DNA of 6,369 bases from CAZNRY01 sp964575675 (GTDB lineage: Bacteria; Eisenbacteria; RBG-16-71-46; CAIMUX01; VGJL01), in assembly GCA_964575675.1 (NCBI GenBank), contig CAZNRY010000200.1:1-6369 (forward strand), written 5' to 3'. A model generated the notes under the pieces. The model did no database searches and was not told the origin of the DNA. It saw nothing but the letters and a program-made list of their open reading frames with translations. Of this stretch, positions 5,866 to 6,369 are shown in pieces. Position 1 is the stretch's first letter, and every line of letters begins with the position of its first letter. A program made the translations under genes and the position numbers.

Positions 5866-5881
5866 CGCCGGCGTCACGGCG
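5866..5881 (+). terminator. Weak stem-loop after the enzyme remnant
   Basis: CGCCG (5866-5870) pairs with CGGCG (5877-5881) around 6 nt, starting 5 nt after the stop codon. Only five pairs and no proper T-run (CGTCCTTAGTTT follows), so this may be the old gene terminator or chance. Confidence 0.25.
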
Positions 5882-5929
5882 CGTCCTTAGTTTCGGCGGA
5901 TCTCTCGTTATGTCAATCAGTCAATCTGA

Positions 5930-6118
5930 AATCTGCACCCAACCCGAATCCACACGCCGTGCGGGCGCATCCTGGATGTCTTCGCTCCCCTCCAGAGGCA
6001 TCGGCTGCGCAAAGCTGGGCGTCTCGTTCAAGTCTTCGAACCCCAACTCACCGATCTACAGCGCGCAATCCAGAAGCTGGTGAGAATCCCGGTTTCCGTT
6101 TTCCATGCCCGGTGCTGA
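5930..6118 (+). pseudogene. Possible C-terminal relic of an unidentified protein
   Basis: This frame is open from the stop codon TGA at 5927-5929 to a TGA at 6116 but has no ATG or GTG start. It encodes VFEPQLTDLQRAIQKLVRIP, an amphipathic ending that resembles by eye the last residues of some DDE transposases. The resemblance is weak, and a chance open frame is equally likely. Confidence 0.2.
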
Positions 6119-6182
6119 AGCCTTGGCGCGATATCGCGTCCGTGAAGTGCGGAAAGTAAGTCTCACCTCGATCCCGACAGGC

Positions 6183-6217
6183 AAAAAAGGGGGGGGCAGG
6201 GTTACCCCCGTCCCCCT
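6183..6217 (-). terminator. Intrinsic terminator for the leftward gene
   Basis: Read on the minus strand, a GC hairpin (6217 down to 6190: GGGGGAC, GGGGG, TAA loop, CCC, then GCCCCCC) is followed by a run of six T (6188-6183 as A on the plus strand). It starts 51 nt after the stop codon of the gene entering from the right, so position and orientation agree. Confidence 0.8.
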
Positions 6218-6267
6218 CTCATTCCGACGCCATGCGGACTAGCCGCACGACAAAACCCAATACCGGA

Positions 6268-6369
6268 TTACCGATAGAGCGTCTTGATCGAGCCCCACGT
6301 CGCAGCCTTGGTCGCAGTCGGACACTCCGGCCCACGATAGGCGAGGGTGTAAGGACCCTGGCCGCTAGC
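6268..6369 (-). CDS. C-terminal end of an unidentified, probably secreted protein (partial)
   Basis: The minus strand is open from the window edge to a TAA at 6270-6268, giving the last 33 residues. They include GPYTLAYRGPECPTAT and end with TWGSIKTLYR. A rho-independent terminator follows at the right distance, which supports a real gene end. I recall similar Trp-Gly-x-Ile/Val-Lys-x-x-Tyr/Phe-Arg endings on large extracellular proteins of uncultivated FCB-like bacteria, but cannot confirm this here. The body of the protein lies outside the window, so no function can be given. Confidence 0.6.
   Translation of the reverse strand, partial: ASGQGPYTLAYRGPECPTATKAATWGSIKTLYR

Larger units (their letters stand above)
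5861..6267. other. Interval without an intact gene
   Basis: No credible start-to-stop gene is present. It holds a weak stem-loop, a short tandem duplication GTCAATCA/GTCAATCT (5913-5928), a start-less relic frame at 5930-6118, a 12-bp palindrome CGCGATATCGCG (6127-6138) and the leftward terminator at 6183-6217. Confidence 0.5.

Noticed and set aside
5872..6159. Overlapping plus-strand frames of 104-117 codons (5730-6083 and 5845-6159)
   Set aside because: They start within or overlap the enzyme remnant in other frames, have low-complexity Ser/Arg/Pro composition and no homology I can recognise.

Overview
The window is GC-rich bacterial DNA carrying two ordinary chromosomal genes, one well-preserved insertion sequence, and flanking stretches of decayed or non-coding sequence. 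The leading gene is a secreted chaperone of the SurA/PpiC type, which implies a Gram-negative envelope. A partial protein at the right edge ends in TWGSIKTLYR, a kind of C-terminus I loosely associate with secreted proteins of uncultivated FCB-like lineages such as Candidatus Eisenbacteria. That assignment is an inference; no rRNA or marker gene is present to test it.

Layout. (1) Positions 3-1724, + strand: periplasmic peptidyl-prolyl isomerase/chaperone-like protein with two tandem modules; its 5' end lies outside the window. (2) Positions 1815-2978, + strand: AI-2E family (PerM/TqsA-like) membrane protein, probably cotranscribed with the first gene; a 29-codon open frame exactly fills the 90 bp between them. 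(3) Positions 2979-3405: no protein gene. This stretch holds several strong inverted repeats and a decayed tRNA-Asn(GUU)-like sequence ending in an encoded CCA. (4) Positions about 3406-5348: an IS1634-family insertion sequence with 18-bp terminal inverted repeats, a near-consensus promoter that should give a leaderless mRNA, and one full-length DDE transposase. (5) Positions about 5450-5860: the C-terminal third of a PLP-dependent D-cysteine desulfhydrase/ACC deaminase-like enzyme, whose N-terminal catalytic part is missing. (6) Positions 5861-6267: no intact gene; a short relic frame, a 12-bp palindrome, and an intrinsic terminator pointing leftwards. (7) Positions 6268-6369, - strand: the last 33 codons of a gene entering from the right and ending at that terminator.

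The two left-hand genes are probably envelope functions of one transcription unit. The rest looks like a decay zone around a mobile element: a broken enzyme gene, a broken tRNA and an IS copy. I do not see a new multi-gene system. The points most worth checking are the tRNA relic with its surrounding hairpins, the leaderless IS promoter, the IS right end whose repeat is one arm of a hairpin, and the two-module chaperone.
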